The position numbers and the translations under genes were made by a program. Source: an uncultured Thermomicrobiales bacterium (lineage in GTDB: Bacteria; Chloroflexota; Chloroflexia; Thermomicrobiales; UBA6265). Taken from it: a DNA stretch of 34,207 nt. Below are positions 1-7,962 of the stretch, piece after piece (the stretch's first letter is position 1; every line of letters starts with the position of its first letter). The notes under the pieces were generated by a model. That model was not told where the DNA came from. It saw nothing but the letters and a program-made list of their open reading frames with translations, and did no database searches. Where the stretch lies: NCBI GenBank assembly GCA_902806355.1, contig CADCWI010000036.1:1-34207 (forward strand), in the 5' to 3' direction.

Positions 1-2
1 GT

Positions 3-260
3 TGGGGACGAGTGCGATTCTGCACGGTCGTGGCCGAGAACAGTGACGAGCTGTTCGAGAACATGCTCGACCGGGGCCGGGGCATGGACGCAGGCGATGT
101 CGAGCGCCACTGGCGGCATGCCGGCGCGAATGCCGCCTTCGGGTCCTGGCTGACCGACCGTTCGTGGAAGCACCGCATTCCTGTCGTCGCCTCCCGGCCA
201 TTCATGACCTTGCCGGACCGGATCCTCACGGCCATCGCAAGCGTGCCCCCTCGATCCTGA
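3..260 (+). CDS. C-terminal fragment of an unrecognised protein
   Basis: The reading frame is open from the first bases of the window and ends at TGA 258-260, so this is probably the 3' end of a gene that starts outside the window. A GTG at 12 could serve as a start but has no visible ribosome binding site. The last 50 residues (RHAGANAAFGSWLTD, then IPVVASRPFMTLPDRILTAI) loosely resemble the C-terminal end of small P-loop kinase-like proteins, where a helix is followed by a 'PVV..RP..TL.DR' strand and helix. That resemblance is only an impression and the ATP-binding part would lie upstream. It precedes the sulfatase by 86 bp on the same strand. Confidence 0.5.
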   Translation, partial: WGRVRFCTVVAENSDELFENMLDRGRGMDAGDVERHWRHAGANAAFGSWLTDRSWKHRIPVVASRPFMTLPDRILTAIASVPPRS

Positions 261-346
261 GTGAGGGATGCCCTTGCGTCACCCGTCGTTCCGGGGAAAA
301 TGACGGGCAAGGCCGTCAACCTGGTCGGAGCCCGGAAGGCGTATCC

Positions 347-1864
347 ATGAGCCGCAAGAACCCGAACATCCTGCTCATCACCAGCGACCAGCAACACTGG
401 ACGGCGCTCGGTGTGATCAACCCAAGGATCAGGACACCGGCACTGGACCGGCTGGCTCGCGAAGGGACCCGGTTCGATCGCGCCTATTGCCCGAGCCCGG
501 TCTGCTCTCCGTCGCGGTCATCGATCATCACCGGGATGTATCCCTCGGTGCACGGCTGCTGGACGATCGGAGTGAAGCTTGGGGAGGATGTGCCAACGGT
601 CGGCCACTCGTTCCAAAAGCATGGCTACGACACATCGCTGATCGGCAAGGCACATTTCCAGCCGCTTGCGGAAACGCCGGAGCAGACGTCCCTCGAACGC
701 CAGCCAACCCTGCGCGACCTGGATTTCTGGCGAGGCTTCACGGGTCCCTGGTATGGCTTCGAGCACATCGAAGTAGCGCGGATGCATGCCGATGAAGCTC
801 ATGCCGGTCAGCACTACGGGATCTGGATGGAGAAGAAGGGACTCACGAACTGGCGTGACTACTTTCAGGACTACCCTCCTGACCCGGACGCACCGAAGCG
901 GCAGCATGCCTGGGACCTGCCCGAGGAGTACCACTATTCGACCTGGACGGCGGAACGCACGATCGCCAACATCGAGCGAGCCGTCGACGAGGGCAAGCCC
1001 TTCCTGTCATGGGCCTCGTTCCATGATCCCCATCCGCCGTATCTCGTGCCCGAGCCTTGGGCGTCGATGTACGATCCCGCCGACATGGACCCAGGTACGC
1101 TGACGCCGGGAGAGCTCGACACGATGCCGGGCCATTTCCGGCTCACGCAGGAGGAATCCCCGGACTTCTCGGCCTGGTCGGAATCCGGTTTCAGCAACCA
1201 TGGGTTTCACAGTCACCTCGTGGAAGAAGAACAGCTTCGCAAGGACATGGCGATCTACTACGGTATGACCAGCTTCATGGACCAGCAGATAGGACGGATC
1301 CTCGATGCCCTCGATCGCCTCGAGATCGCGGACGACACGATCGTCGTCTTCACGACCGACCACGGGCATTTCCTGGGGCAGCACGGATTGTTCTACAAGG
1401 GGGCATTCCACTACGAGGACCTGCTCAGATTGCCCTTCATCGTTCGGGTGCCGGGTCAGGTGCCGGCTGGTGTCGTGAGCCCGGCAATCCAGAGCCTGGT
1501 CGACCTGGCGCCGACCTTTCTGGACGCGGCGGGCATTCCGGTGCCGGGAGTCATGCAGGGTGTGTCGCAGTGGGATGTCTGGCGTGGTCAAGCGGAATCG
1601 GCCCGCGAGTGGGCGTTGGCCGAGAATCGGCACCAGCCGACCAAGCTCAGCCTGCGGACGCTGGTGACCGATCGGTACAAGCTGACGGTCTACCGCGGCA
1701 GCGACGACGGCGAGCTCTTCGACCTGCGCGAAGATCCGGGCGAGACGCGAAACCGGTGGGCCGATCCGGAATACGCTGGTCAGAAAAGCGTAATGATGCT
1801 GCGCTTTCTTCAGGCGGAGATGGAACGCGAACCGACCAGGTTCGATCGGATCGCCGGCGCGTAG
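347..1864 (+). CDS. sulfatase / arylsulfatase-like hydrolase
   Basis: This is a 505-aa alkaline-phosphatase-superfamily sulfatase expected to hydrolyse sulfate esters. The N-terminal NILLITSDQQH supplies the first metal-binding aspartate (D14). The sulfatase signature C53-S-P-S-R57, followed by SSIITGMYPSVHG, contains the cysteine that is oxidised to formylglycine. A second metal site is FTTDHGHFLGQHG near residue 338, followed by the usual LPFIVRVPG strand. The C-terminal part (RYKLTVYRGSDDGELFDLREDPGE) is the standard four-stranded sheet of the family. The ATG at 347 is preferred because GGAAGG lies 7 nt upstream and the protein then begins directly at the conserved first strand; the frame is open further upstream to 164. 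No signal peptide is visible, so it is probably cytoplasmic. The substrate cannot be told. A formylglycine-generating enzyme is not present in the window. Confidence 0.93.
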   Translation: MSRKNPNILLITSDQQHWTALGVINPRIRTPALDRLAREGTRFDRAYCPSPVCSPSRSSIITGMYPSVHGCWTIGVKLGEDVPTVGHSFQKHGYDTSLIGKAHFQPLAETPEQTSLERQPTLRDLDFWRGFTGPWYGFEHIEVARMHADEAHAGQHYGIWMEKKGLTNWRDYFQDYPPDPDAPKRQHAWDLPEEYHYSTWTAERTIANIERAVDEGKPFLSWASFHDPHPPYLVPEPWASMYDPADMDPGTLTPGELDTMPGHFRLTQEESPDFSAWSESGFSNHGFHSHLVEEEQLRKDMAIYYGMTSFMDQQIGRILDALDRLEIADDTIVVFTTDHGHFLGQHGLFYKGAFHYEDLLRLPFIVRVPGQVPAGVVSPAIQSLVDLAPTFLDAAGIPVPGVMQGVSQWDVWRGQAESAREWALAENRHQPTKLSLRTLVTDRYKLTVYRGSDDGELFDLREDPGETRNRWADPEYAGQKSVMMLRFLQAEMEREPTRFDRIAGA

Positions 1865-1972
1865 CGGCCGTCACAGGCATGAGCCCGCGGATCCATTGGT
1901 GCGGCACCGCGGCTCTTCACGTTCTCTCGCGAACGGTTGTCCATCCGGAAACGGGTTCATCGGGAACCCCCA

Positions 1973-2125
1973 GGGCAGACACGGAGGTCTGCCCCTACAA
2001 CCCGACGGGAGATCTCGTAGGGGCAGACCTCCGTGTCTGCCCGTGATCCGCCACCGCATCAACCTCCCTGACAGGGAACTAGATTGTTGGAACCCCCAGG
2101 GCAGACACACGGGTCTGCCGCCACG
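1973..2125. repeat. three copies of a 26-nt REP-like palindromic unit
   Basis: Copy 1 (1973-1998) and copy 2 (2017-2042) are perfect 26-bp inverted copies of each other, separated by 18 nt. Each unit is itself palindromic (GGGCAGAC ... GTCTGCCC followed by CTAC). A third, diverged copy lies in direct orientation at 2099-2125. A 20-nt stretch beginning GGAACCCCCAGG occurs at 1963 and again at 2089, so the duplication includes flanking sequence. The array sits between two convergent genes (the sulfatase and the DUF255 protein), a place where a bidirectional terminator would be useful. It resembles the REP/BIME class of dispersed extragenic palindromes. Confidence 0.85.
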
Positions 2126-2142
2126 AGGTGGGCGGACATTCA

Positions 2143-2217
2143 TGTAGTGGCCGGTCTTGTGCCGGCCATGGGCTCCCGATGACCCACCCCATGGCCGGCA
2201 CAAGACCGGCCACTACA
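2143..2217. repeat. long perfect palindrome, second repeat family
   Basis: The arms 2143-2172 and 2188-2217 are perfect 30-bp inverted repeats with a 15-nt loop. Each arm contains GGCCGGTC-TTGT-GCCGGCC, itself a small hairpin. The sequence is unlike the neighbouring 26-nt unit, so two different palindromic families lie side by side in the same convergent intergenic region. It could act as a terminator for either gene or as a mobile REP-type sequence. Confidence 0.85.
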
Positions 2218-2246
2218 CACGACAGTGCTTTGACGATCGACTCCGG

Positions 2247-4322
2247 TTAGACGTAGTCATCCCCGAAGGCATTGCGCTGGTCGAGCAGGCGTGTCAGGTC
2301 ATCGGGCGTCGTGACGGGCGCCAGGCACGTGAAGTTCTGGCAAAGGTAGGCAGCCGCGGCGGCAGTGGCATCGGCTCCCTCCGGCAACGGCCGGTCGGCG
2401 AGCATCGGGAAGGCGGGGCTGTCCGCGGCGTAGCCAAGGACGGCAAACGGCTCGTACCGCTGGGCGAACACGCCGCGCATGGCATCGCGTTGATCGTTCG
2501 CCGGACCCGCGAGGACCAGTTCGCGCGTGCCGGCGAGAAGTCGCTCGAGCACGGAAAGCCATTGGCCGAATGCGGTGGGGTGCTCGGCCATCGGCCTCGC
2601 AAGCGCTGCCAGCATCCGCCTCACGTCGTCCTCGAACGCGGTCGCGCCGCGATAGGCACCCATCGTCAACAACATATCGGCGGCCAGCGAGTTACCACTG
2701 GCGATCGCACCATCCTGGAGATCACGGGGACGAACGACCAGGTCGTCGTGGAAGTCACTGGTGTCGTAGAACCCAACCCCCGACTCGTGCGGGAACGTGG
2801 ATCGCACAACATCGACGAGCGCATTGGCCTCGTCGAGCCAACGCAGCTCGGCCGTGGTTTGATAGAGCGAGACGAGCCCGCCCGCGAGCGCCGCATAATC
2901 CTCCAGCACGCCGGTGCCTCGTGCCTGTCCTTCCTTGAGTGTCCGGCAGAGGTGCCCCTCCGAGTCCTTTCCTGACTCGATGATCATGCCGGCGGCCGTC
3001 CGGGCGGCCTCGACGAGGTCCGAGCGGTCGAGCGCCATGCCGGCTTCCGCCAGCGCGGCGATCATCATCCCGTTCCAGGAGACGACCACCTTGTCGTCGG
3101 TGCCTGGACGAATGCGCTGGGCTCGCGCTTCGAGCAGCGTGCGCTTCGCTGCGTCGATCGTTGCGCGAATCTCGGCGAACGGTCGATTGGTGGCGTTGGC
3201 GATGTCTTCGAGTGTCCGGTTCTCGAACAGGATCGAATGCCCCTCGAAGTTGCCCGTTTCCGTCACCCCGTAATGCAACCGGACGAGATCGGCGGCATCC
3301 GGATCCAGGAGCGCGTCGATCTCCGGGGCGGACCAGACGTAGAACTTGCCCTCTTCACCTTCGCTGTCGGCGTCCAGCGCCGAGTAGAACCCGCCGTCCG
3401 GCGATCGCATCTCGCGCAACAGCCAGGTCGCGATTTCTTCCACGACTTCCCGGTATCGCTGCGTGCCGGTGATGCGCCAAGCGTCGAGGTAGATGCTCAT
3501 TAGCTGGGCGTTGTCGTAAAGCATCTTCTCGAAATGGGGCACGAGCCAGATCGCATCGACCGAGTAGCGTGCAAACCCGCCACCGAGATGGTCGTAAATA
3601 CCTCCGGCGGCCATCCGGTCGAGCGTCACTGTCAGCATCCGGAGGGCGGAGTCGGATCCGGTCCGGTGGTGGTGATGGAGCAGGAACTCGAGCACGGAAC
3701 CTTGCGGGAACTTGGGGGCGCCGCCGAATCCACCATGCTCAGCGTCGAACAGCGATTCGAGGTTGAGGAGGGCAGTGTCGGTAAGGGCTTCCGAAAGGGT
3801 CCCAGCCGCTGGCGTGGCCGCCGATGACTGCCTGAGGTAGTCGTGGAGCTTGGTCGCGTTGGCGAGCAAGTTGTCGCGGTCGTTGGCCCAAGCGCTGGCG
3901 ATCGCTTCCAACACACGTGGAAAGCCCGGCATGCCCCGGGCATCGTGCGGCGGCCAGTACGTTCCCCCGAAGAATGGCACACCGTCCGGAGTCAGGAACA
4001 CGTTCAGGGGCCAGCCGCCATGACCAGACATTGCCTGCACTGCCGTCATGTAGATGGCATCGATCTCCGGGCGTTCCTCGCGGTCGATCTTGATGTTGAT
4101 GAACGACTCGTTCATCTGCTCGGCGATGGCCGGATCTTCGAAGCTTTCATGGGCCATGACATGGCACCAGTGGCAGGCTGAATATCCGATGCTGGCGAGG
4201 ATCGGTTTCTGTTCGGCGCGGGCGCGTTCGAGCGCCTCCGCGCTCCACGGGTACCAGTCAACCGGGTTCTCCTTGTGCTGGAGCAGGTAGGGGCTGGTTT
4301 CCTCGGCGAGTCGGTTCGGCAC
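2247..4322 (-). CDS. DUF255 thioredoxin-domain protein (YyaL/SPATA20 family)
   Basis: This 691-aa protein matches the YyaL/SPATA20 family in length and layout. It starts with the family hallmark [21 protein letters not shown], followed by the thioredoxin-like motif GYSAC50-H-W-C53-HVMAHESF. A large alpha/alpha-barrel-like region of the N-acylglucosamine 2-epimerase/glycosidase type follows (for example [42 protein letters not shown]). The molecular role of the family is unsettled; a redox or sugar-related function is suggested by its domains. The GTG at 4322 is chosen because the protein then begins exactly at the conserved N-terminus and AGTGAGG lies a few bases upstream. The frame continues upstream but would run into the proC promoter region. 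It is divergent from proC with 136 bp between the starts. Confidence 0.9.
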   Translation of the reverse strand: MPNRLAEETSPYLLQHKENPVDWYPWSAEALERARAEQKPILASIGYSACHWCHVMAHESFEDPAIAEQMNESFINIKIDREERPEIDAIYMTAVQAMSGHGGWPLNVFLTPDGVPFFGGTYWPPHDARGMPGFPRVLEAIASAWANDRDNLLANATKLHDYLRQSSAATPAAGTLSEALTDTALLNLESLFDAEHGGFGGAPKFPQGSVLEFLLHHHHRTGSDSALRMLTVTLDRMAAGGIYDHLGGGFARYSVDAIWLVPHFEKMLYDNAQLMSIYLDAWRITGTQRYREVVEEIATWLLREMRSPDGGFYSALDADSEGEEGKFYVWSAPEIDALLDPDAADLVRLHYGVTETGNFEGHSILFENRTLEDIANATNRPFAEIRATIDAAKRTLLEARAQRIRPGTDDKVVVSWNGMMIAALAEAGMALDRSDLVEAARTAAGMIIESGKDSEGHLCRTLKEGQARGTGVLEDYAALAGGLVSLYQTTAELRWLDEANALVDVVRSTFPHESGVGFYDTSDFHDDLVVRPRDLQDGAIASGNSLAADMLLTMGAYRGATAFEDDVRRMLAALARPMAEHPTAFGQWLSVLERLLAGTRELVLAGPANDQRDAMRGVFAQRYEPFAVLGYAADSPAFPMLADRPLPEGADATAAAAAYLCQNFTCLAPVTTPDDLTRLLDQRNAFGDDYV

Positions 4323-4458
4323 CGGAGCCTCACTTTCTGGTAGCGTGGCGGGACAACATCGGGTGGGCATGCCTGTACACATAAAGTGTGACACAAGCCG
4401 CGTACCACCAATCACTGTCGCTGACCGGTGTCGAACGGAACAGGAAAGGATCGGGGCG

Positions 4459-5325
4459 GTGAATGAGATGGCAGGGGACAGGGATCCGGCTCTGGACGCC
4501 CGGCTGGCGTTCATCGGCGCCGGTGTGATGGCGGAATCGATGATCGCGGGAGTGCTGTCGCAGAGCATCGTCTCGCCACCCCGGATCACGGCAAGCCATC
4601 CCCGTGACGATCGGCGAGCGGCGCTGCGCGAAAGGTTTGGCGTAGCAGTGACCGGCAGCAACCTCGATGCGATAGCCGATGCCGACTTCGTCTTCCTGAC
4701 GATCAAGCCCCAGGTGTTGACAGCGGTGATGCGCCAGCTTCACGGCAGCCTGCGCCCGGACCAGGTCGTGGTCTCGATCCTCGCCGGCGCCACGATCGAA
4801 TCGTTGCGACGTGGTCTCGGGCATGATGCGATCGTCCGTGTGATGCCGAACACGCCCGCCCAGATCGGCGAGGGGATGGCGGTCTGGTGCGCGACCGCGG
4901 ACGTGGGCGACACCCAGCGAGAACGGATCCGGACGGTGCTTGGCGCGCTCGGCGAGGAGATCCAGGTCGATACGGAGAAGTACGTCGACATGGCGACGGC
5001 GTTGTCCGGCACCGGCCCGACCTATGTGTTCCTCGTGATGGAAGCGTTGATCGACGCCGGAGTGCACATGGGCTTTCCGCGGCGGCTCGCCGAGGAGATC
5101 GTGTTACAGACGGTGTCTGGATCGGTCGCCTTTGCTCGGGACTCCGGCAAGCACATGGCGGAGCTGCGGAACATGGTGACATCGCCGGGCGGGACATCGG
5201 CCGAGGCGATCTACCAGATGGAGAAGGGCGGCTTGCGGACGGTGCTCTCGAAATCCGTCTACGCGGCGTACCAGCGGACCCAGACGCTTGCCGCCGAGCA
5301 GGAGCGGACGATCGACCAGTCCTGA
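4459..5325 (+). CDS. proC: pyrroline-5-carboxylate reductase
   Basis: The 288-aa product reduces 1-pyrroline-5-carboxylate to proline using NAD(P)H, the last step of proline synthesis. The N-terminal Rossmann fold shows [18 protein letters not shown], followed by FVFLTIKPQ and [25 protein letters not shown] leads to the dimerisation domain with [21 protein letters not shown] and the P5CR signature region [25 protein letters not shown] 4459 has AGGAAAGGA 8 nt upstream. ATG 4468 (three codons in) is the alternative, but its spacing to that site is too long. The gene is convergent with the SIS gene, whose stop lies only 3 bp away, so the two transcripts must terminate inside each other or share a signal. 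Confidence 0.95.
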   Translation: MNEMAGDRDPALDARLAFIGAGVMAESMIAGVLSQSIVSPPRITASHPRDDRRAALRERFGVAVTGSNLDAIADADFVFLTIKPQVLTAVMRQLHGSLRPDQVVVSILAGATIESLRRGLGHDAIVRVMPNTPAQIGEGMAVWCATADVGDTQRERIRTVLGALGEEIQVDTEKYVDMATALSGTGPTYVFLVMEALIDAGVHMGFPRRLAEEIVLQTVSGSVAFARDSGKHMAELRNMVTSPGGTSAEAIYQMEKGGLRTVLSKSVYAAYQRTQTLAAEQERTIDQS

Positions 5326-5328
5326 GGG

Positions 5329-6072
5329 TCAGGCGTTGCGGAGCAGCGGAAGCCGGGCGCCGTATCGCTCGATGAGTTTTTCCATCTGCTCGTCGCCGCC
5401 GGGCAAGTTCATCGATGGGATTACTGGAGGCGTCGCGCCGCGCTGCACCATGATGTTCGCCGCTTCGACGACGATGGCGTTGATGATGGAGATCCCCACA
5501 GCCGACGAGACGCCGCCGACCGGGGTATCGAGGCCGTCGATCGGAATGAGCGCATCCCCGGCGGGGACGTGAGTATCGATCACGAGGTCGGCGACATCAC
5601 ACAGTCGCTGTCCCGAATCCATCCGGGAAGGAGCGTCGCGATAATGCCAGACCGATGTGATCGCGATCGTCCTCGCCCCCCGTGTCTTCGCCTCGATCGC
5701 CACCTCCGTCGGGACCGGGTTGACGCCCGAATTGCTGATCACGAACACGCTCTCGCCGGGCCGGATATCATGCGAGTCGACGATCACCTTGCCATAGCCG
5801 CTCGTCCGCTCGAGCAACGTCGCGTTGATGTTACTGAACAGCGTCAGGTTTGCATCCAGCATGGGATTGAGCGGAAGCATGCTGCCGGCGCGGTGAAACA
5901 CCTCTTCCGCCACCATATGGGAATGGCCGCTGCCGAAGAGATGGACGACGCCACCATCGACCAGTGTGTCCGCCATCCAGGCTGCTGCGGTTTCGATGTT
6001 CCCGCCTTGTGACTCCATCATGCGCTCGATGATGTCGTAGAGGTTGCGAAAATACGTTCGGTACACTTTCAT
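5329..6072 (-). CDS. SIS-domain sugar-phosphate-binding protein (UPF0309 type)
   Basis: The 247-aa protein has a single SIS (sugar isomerase) domain and the length of the UPF0309 family. The phosphate-binding region GSGHSHMVAEEVFHRAG (about 47-63) and SNSGVNPVPTEVAIEAKTRG are the characteristic elements. SIS domains bind phosphosugars in isomerases and in regulators; no DNA-binding domain is present, so an isomerase or binding role is likely, with unknown substrate. It starts at ATG 6072, 18 bp after the stop of the upstream ABC gene on the same strand, and is probably the last gene of the sigma factor-ABC-ABC-SIS transcription unit. This is an unusual partner for ABC exporters. Confidence 0.88.
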   Translation of the reverse strand: MKVYRTYFRNLYDIIERMMESQGGNIETAAAWMADTLVDGGVVHLFGSGHSHMVAEEVFHRAGSMLPLNPMLDANLTLFSNINATLLERTSGYGKVIVDSHDIRPGESVFVISNSGVNPVPTEVAIEAKTRGARTIAITSVWHYRDAPSRMDSGQRLCDVADLVIDTHVPAGDALIPIDGLDTPVGGVSSAVGISIINAIVVEAANIMVQRGATPPVIPSMNLPGGDEQMEKLIERYGARLPLLRNA

Positions 6073-6090
6073 GGCTTGGGGTCATCTCCA

Positions 6091-7962
6091 TTAGGGTGGG
6101 GTGCCCATCACGTTGCTTGCGGGCAGTGCTCCTTCGTTGTACCACTCCGCCTGTGCCCTGAACATCCGGGCATAGAGTCCATCGCGCGCCATGAGCTCGT
6201 CGTGGTGCCCGTCCTCACGAATCCGGCCATCGGCCATCACGATCACGCGATCCGCGAATCGGGCGGGACCGAGCCGGTGCGAGATCATCAGCGACGTTCG
6301 TCCCTCGGCGAGGATCGCGAAGCGCTCGAACAGGCGTTGCTCCGCGATGGGGTCGAGCGCCGCCGTCGGTTCGTCGAGGACGAGAAAACGCGAGGTGCGA
6401 AAGAATGCACGGGCGAGGGCGATCCGCTGCCACTGGCCACCGGAGACGTCGCGGTCACCGAATTGCTGGCCAAGGTAGCCGTCGAGCCCCTGCGGAAGCG
6501 CCTCGACGAGCTCGAGGATGCCGGCCTTGTCGGCCGCGACGCGGATTGCGTGGTCGTCGCCGATCCGCTCGATGTCGCCCATCTCGATGTTCTCCCGGGC
6601 GGTAAGCTGCCATGGAACGTAATCCTGGAAGATGGCGCCGATGTCCTTGCGAAGCCCGAGCGCCTCCTCGCTCACCGTGTCGATCCCATCCTGCAGCACG
6701 GTGCCGCGGTCTGGAAGATAGAGCCCTGTCAGGAGCCGCACGAGCGTGCTCTTCCCGGTCCCGTTCTCGCCGACGATCGCGACCCGCTCTCCGGGCCGGA
6801 GGACGAGCGAGACATCCTCGACCACTGCCCGGTTCGTTCCGGGATAGCTGAACCAGACATTCTCCGCGCGGATGGTCATGGCATCCTTCGTGGCGATGAG
6901 CGGCATGGTCCTGGAAATCTGTCCCGTGGAGGCCTCGTGTCGGGCTCGTCGATTCTGGGCGATGATCGCGTCCGCTTCCGCCTCGAATGCGAAGAGGTCA
7001 CCGAGGAAGGCGCTCTCCTCGCGGAAGCCACGGGCGGTGCCGGCAAGTCCGTAGAGCATGCCGAGGTACCAGCCTATACCGATTGTAACTGTGACCCATG
7101 ATCCTAGTGGAATGCTCTCTTCGATCATGAGTTGAACCATGATCGCGAGGGTCGCTACGACGCTGATCCCGACGCCCACCTCGCCAATCGTCAGAGCCCG
7201 TGTCTTGGTCGCCTCGGCGGCGACTACGTCGTTCCCTCGTGCCATCCGGGCCATGACCCAGCGCCGGACGAGGTCCGGGCCATTGCCGAACAGCCGGATT
7301 TCAGCGCCGGCGTTCCGGTCCGTCAGGATCTCCCCCAGGCGGCGGATCAGGCGATCCCCGGCCGCGTTCTTCACGCGGGCCTCATGGACGACCCGCGCGG
7401 TCCGGTACTGGGCGATGAAGCCAGGGACGATCCCGAGAATCAGGATCGGCACGAACCAGGGGTTGATCACCCATAGCGGAACCAGCACGGAAGCCCCCAT
7501 GATGACGAGAGAGCCGGTGAACATCAGGTTGCCGAGGATCGCGGAGACGTGTCCCCCCAGGTTGTCAGTCGCCCGCTCCAGCCGTGCGAAGAACGAGCCG
7601 TGCTCGAACGCCACCAGCGGAACCGTCGAGGCCCGGCCGAGCACCTGGTGCTGGATATCATGGATCGTGCGGTCGAGGACGATCGATTCGAGGTAAGCGC
7701 GGAACGGATAGGACAGGTACTCGCCGTACGCCGCCAATGCGAACAGGAGCGTCCAGCGGATTGCCGAGTCCTGGTCACCCTCGATCAACGCCTGTGTGAC
7801 GCCTCCCATTGACGCGACGTAGAGGCCAGTTCGCAGGCTGGAGACTCCGACCACCGCCAGCAGGAGCATCGTCGGACCGGGCACGGCCGAGAACGACGCT
7901 CGCAACAGCCTAAGGACGTTCCTGGTCAGTCCCTGGCCGGAGGCGGAGATGTCGTTCGCCAT
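6091..7962 (-). CDS. ABC exporter half-transporter, second subunit
   Basis: This 623-aa fusion of an exporter-type membrane domain and an ATPase domain is likely one half of a heterodimer with the preceding gene. Membrane segments include LLLAVVGVSSLRTGLYVASMG, MFTGSLVIMGASVLVPLWVI and WVTVTIGIGWYLGMLYGLAG. The ATPase shows Walker A GENGTGKST, signature VSGGQWQR, Walker B FLVLDEPTAALD and the switch histidine MISHRLG. All catalytic elements are intact, including the Walker B glutamate, so no degenerate site is evident. The start is ATG 7962, whose A is the last base of the upstream stop codon (TGATG), implying translational coupling. The substrate is not evident; peptides, lipids or drugs are typical for this class. 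Confidence 0.93.
   Translation of the reverse strand: MANDISASGQGLTRNVLRLLRASFSAVPGPTMLLLAVVGVSSLRTGLYVASMGGVTQALIEGDQDSAIRWTLLFALAAYGEYLSYPFRAYLESIVLDRTIHDIQHQVLGRASTVPLVAFEHGSFFARLERATDNLGGHVSAILGNLMFTGSLVIMGASVLVPLWVINPWFVPILILGIVPGFIAQYRTARVVHEARVKNAAGDRLIRRLGEILTDRNAGAEIRLFGNGPDLVRRWVMARMARGNDVVAAEATKTRALTIGEVGVGISVVATLAIMVQLMIEESIPLGSWVTVTIGIGWYLGMLYGLAGTARGFREESAFLGDLFAFEAEADAIIAQNRRARHEASTGQISRTMPLIATKDAMTIRAENVWFSYPGTNRAVVEDVSLVLRPGERVAIVGENGTGKSTLVRLLTGLYLPDRGTVLQDGIDTVSEEALGLRKDIGAIFQDYVPWQLTARENIEMGDIERIGDDHAIRVAADKAGILELVEALPQGLDGYLGQQFGDRDVSGGQWQRIALARAFFRTSRFLVLDEPTAALDPIAEQRLFERFAILAEGRTSLMISHRLGPARFADRVIVMADGRIREDGHHDELMARDGLYARMFRAQAEWYNEGALPASNVMGTPP

Noticed and set aside
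2157..2975. Long plus-strand frame opposite the DUF255 gene
   Set aside because: It is a shadow of a well-supported gene in a GC-rich genome; its translation is Arg/Gly-rich with no motif.
6076..7101. Long plus-strand frame opposite the second ABC gene
   Set aside because: The opposite strand carries intact ABC motifs; the plus-strand product has no recognisable domain.
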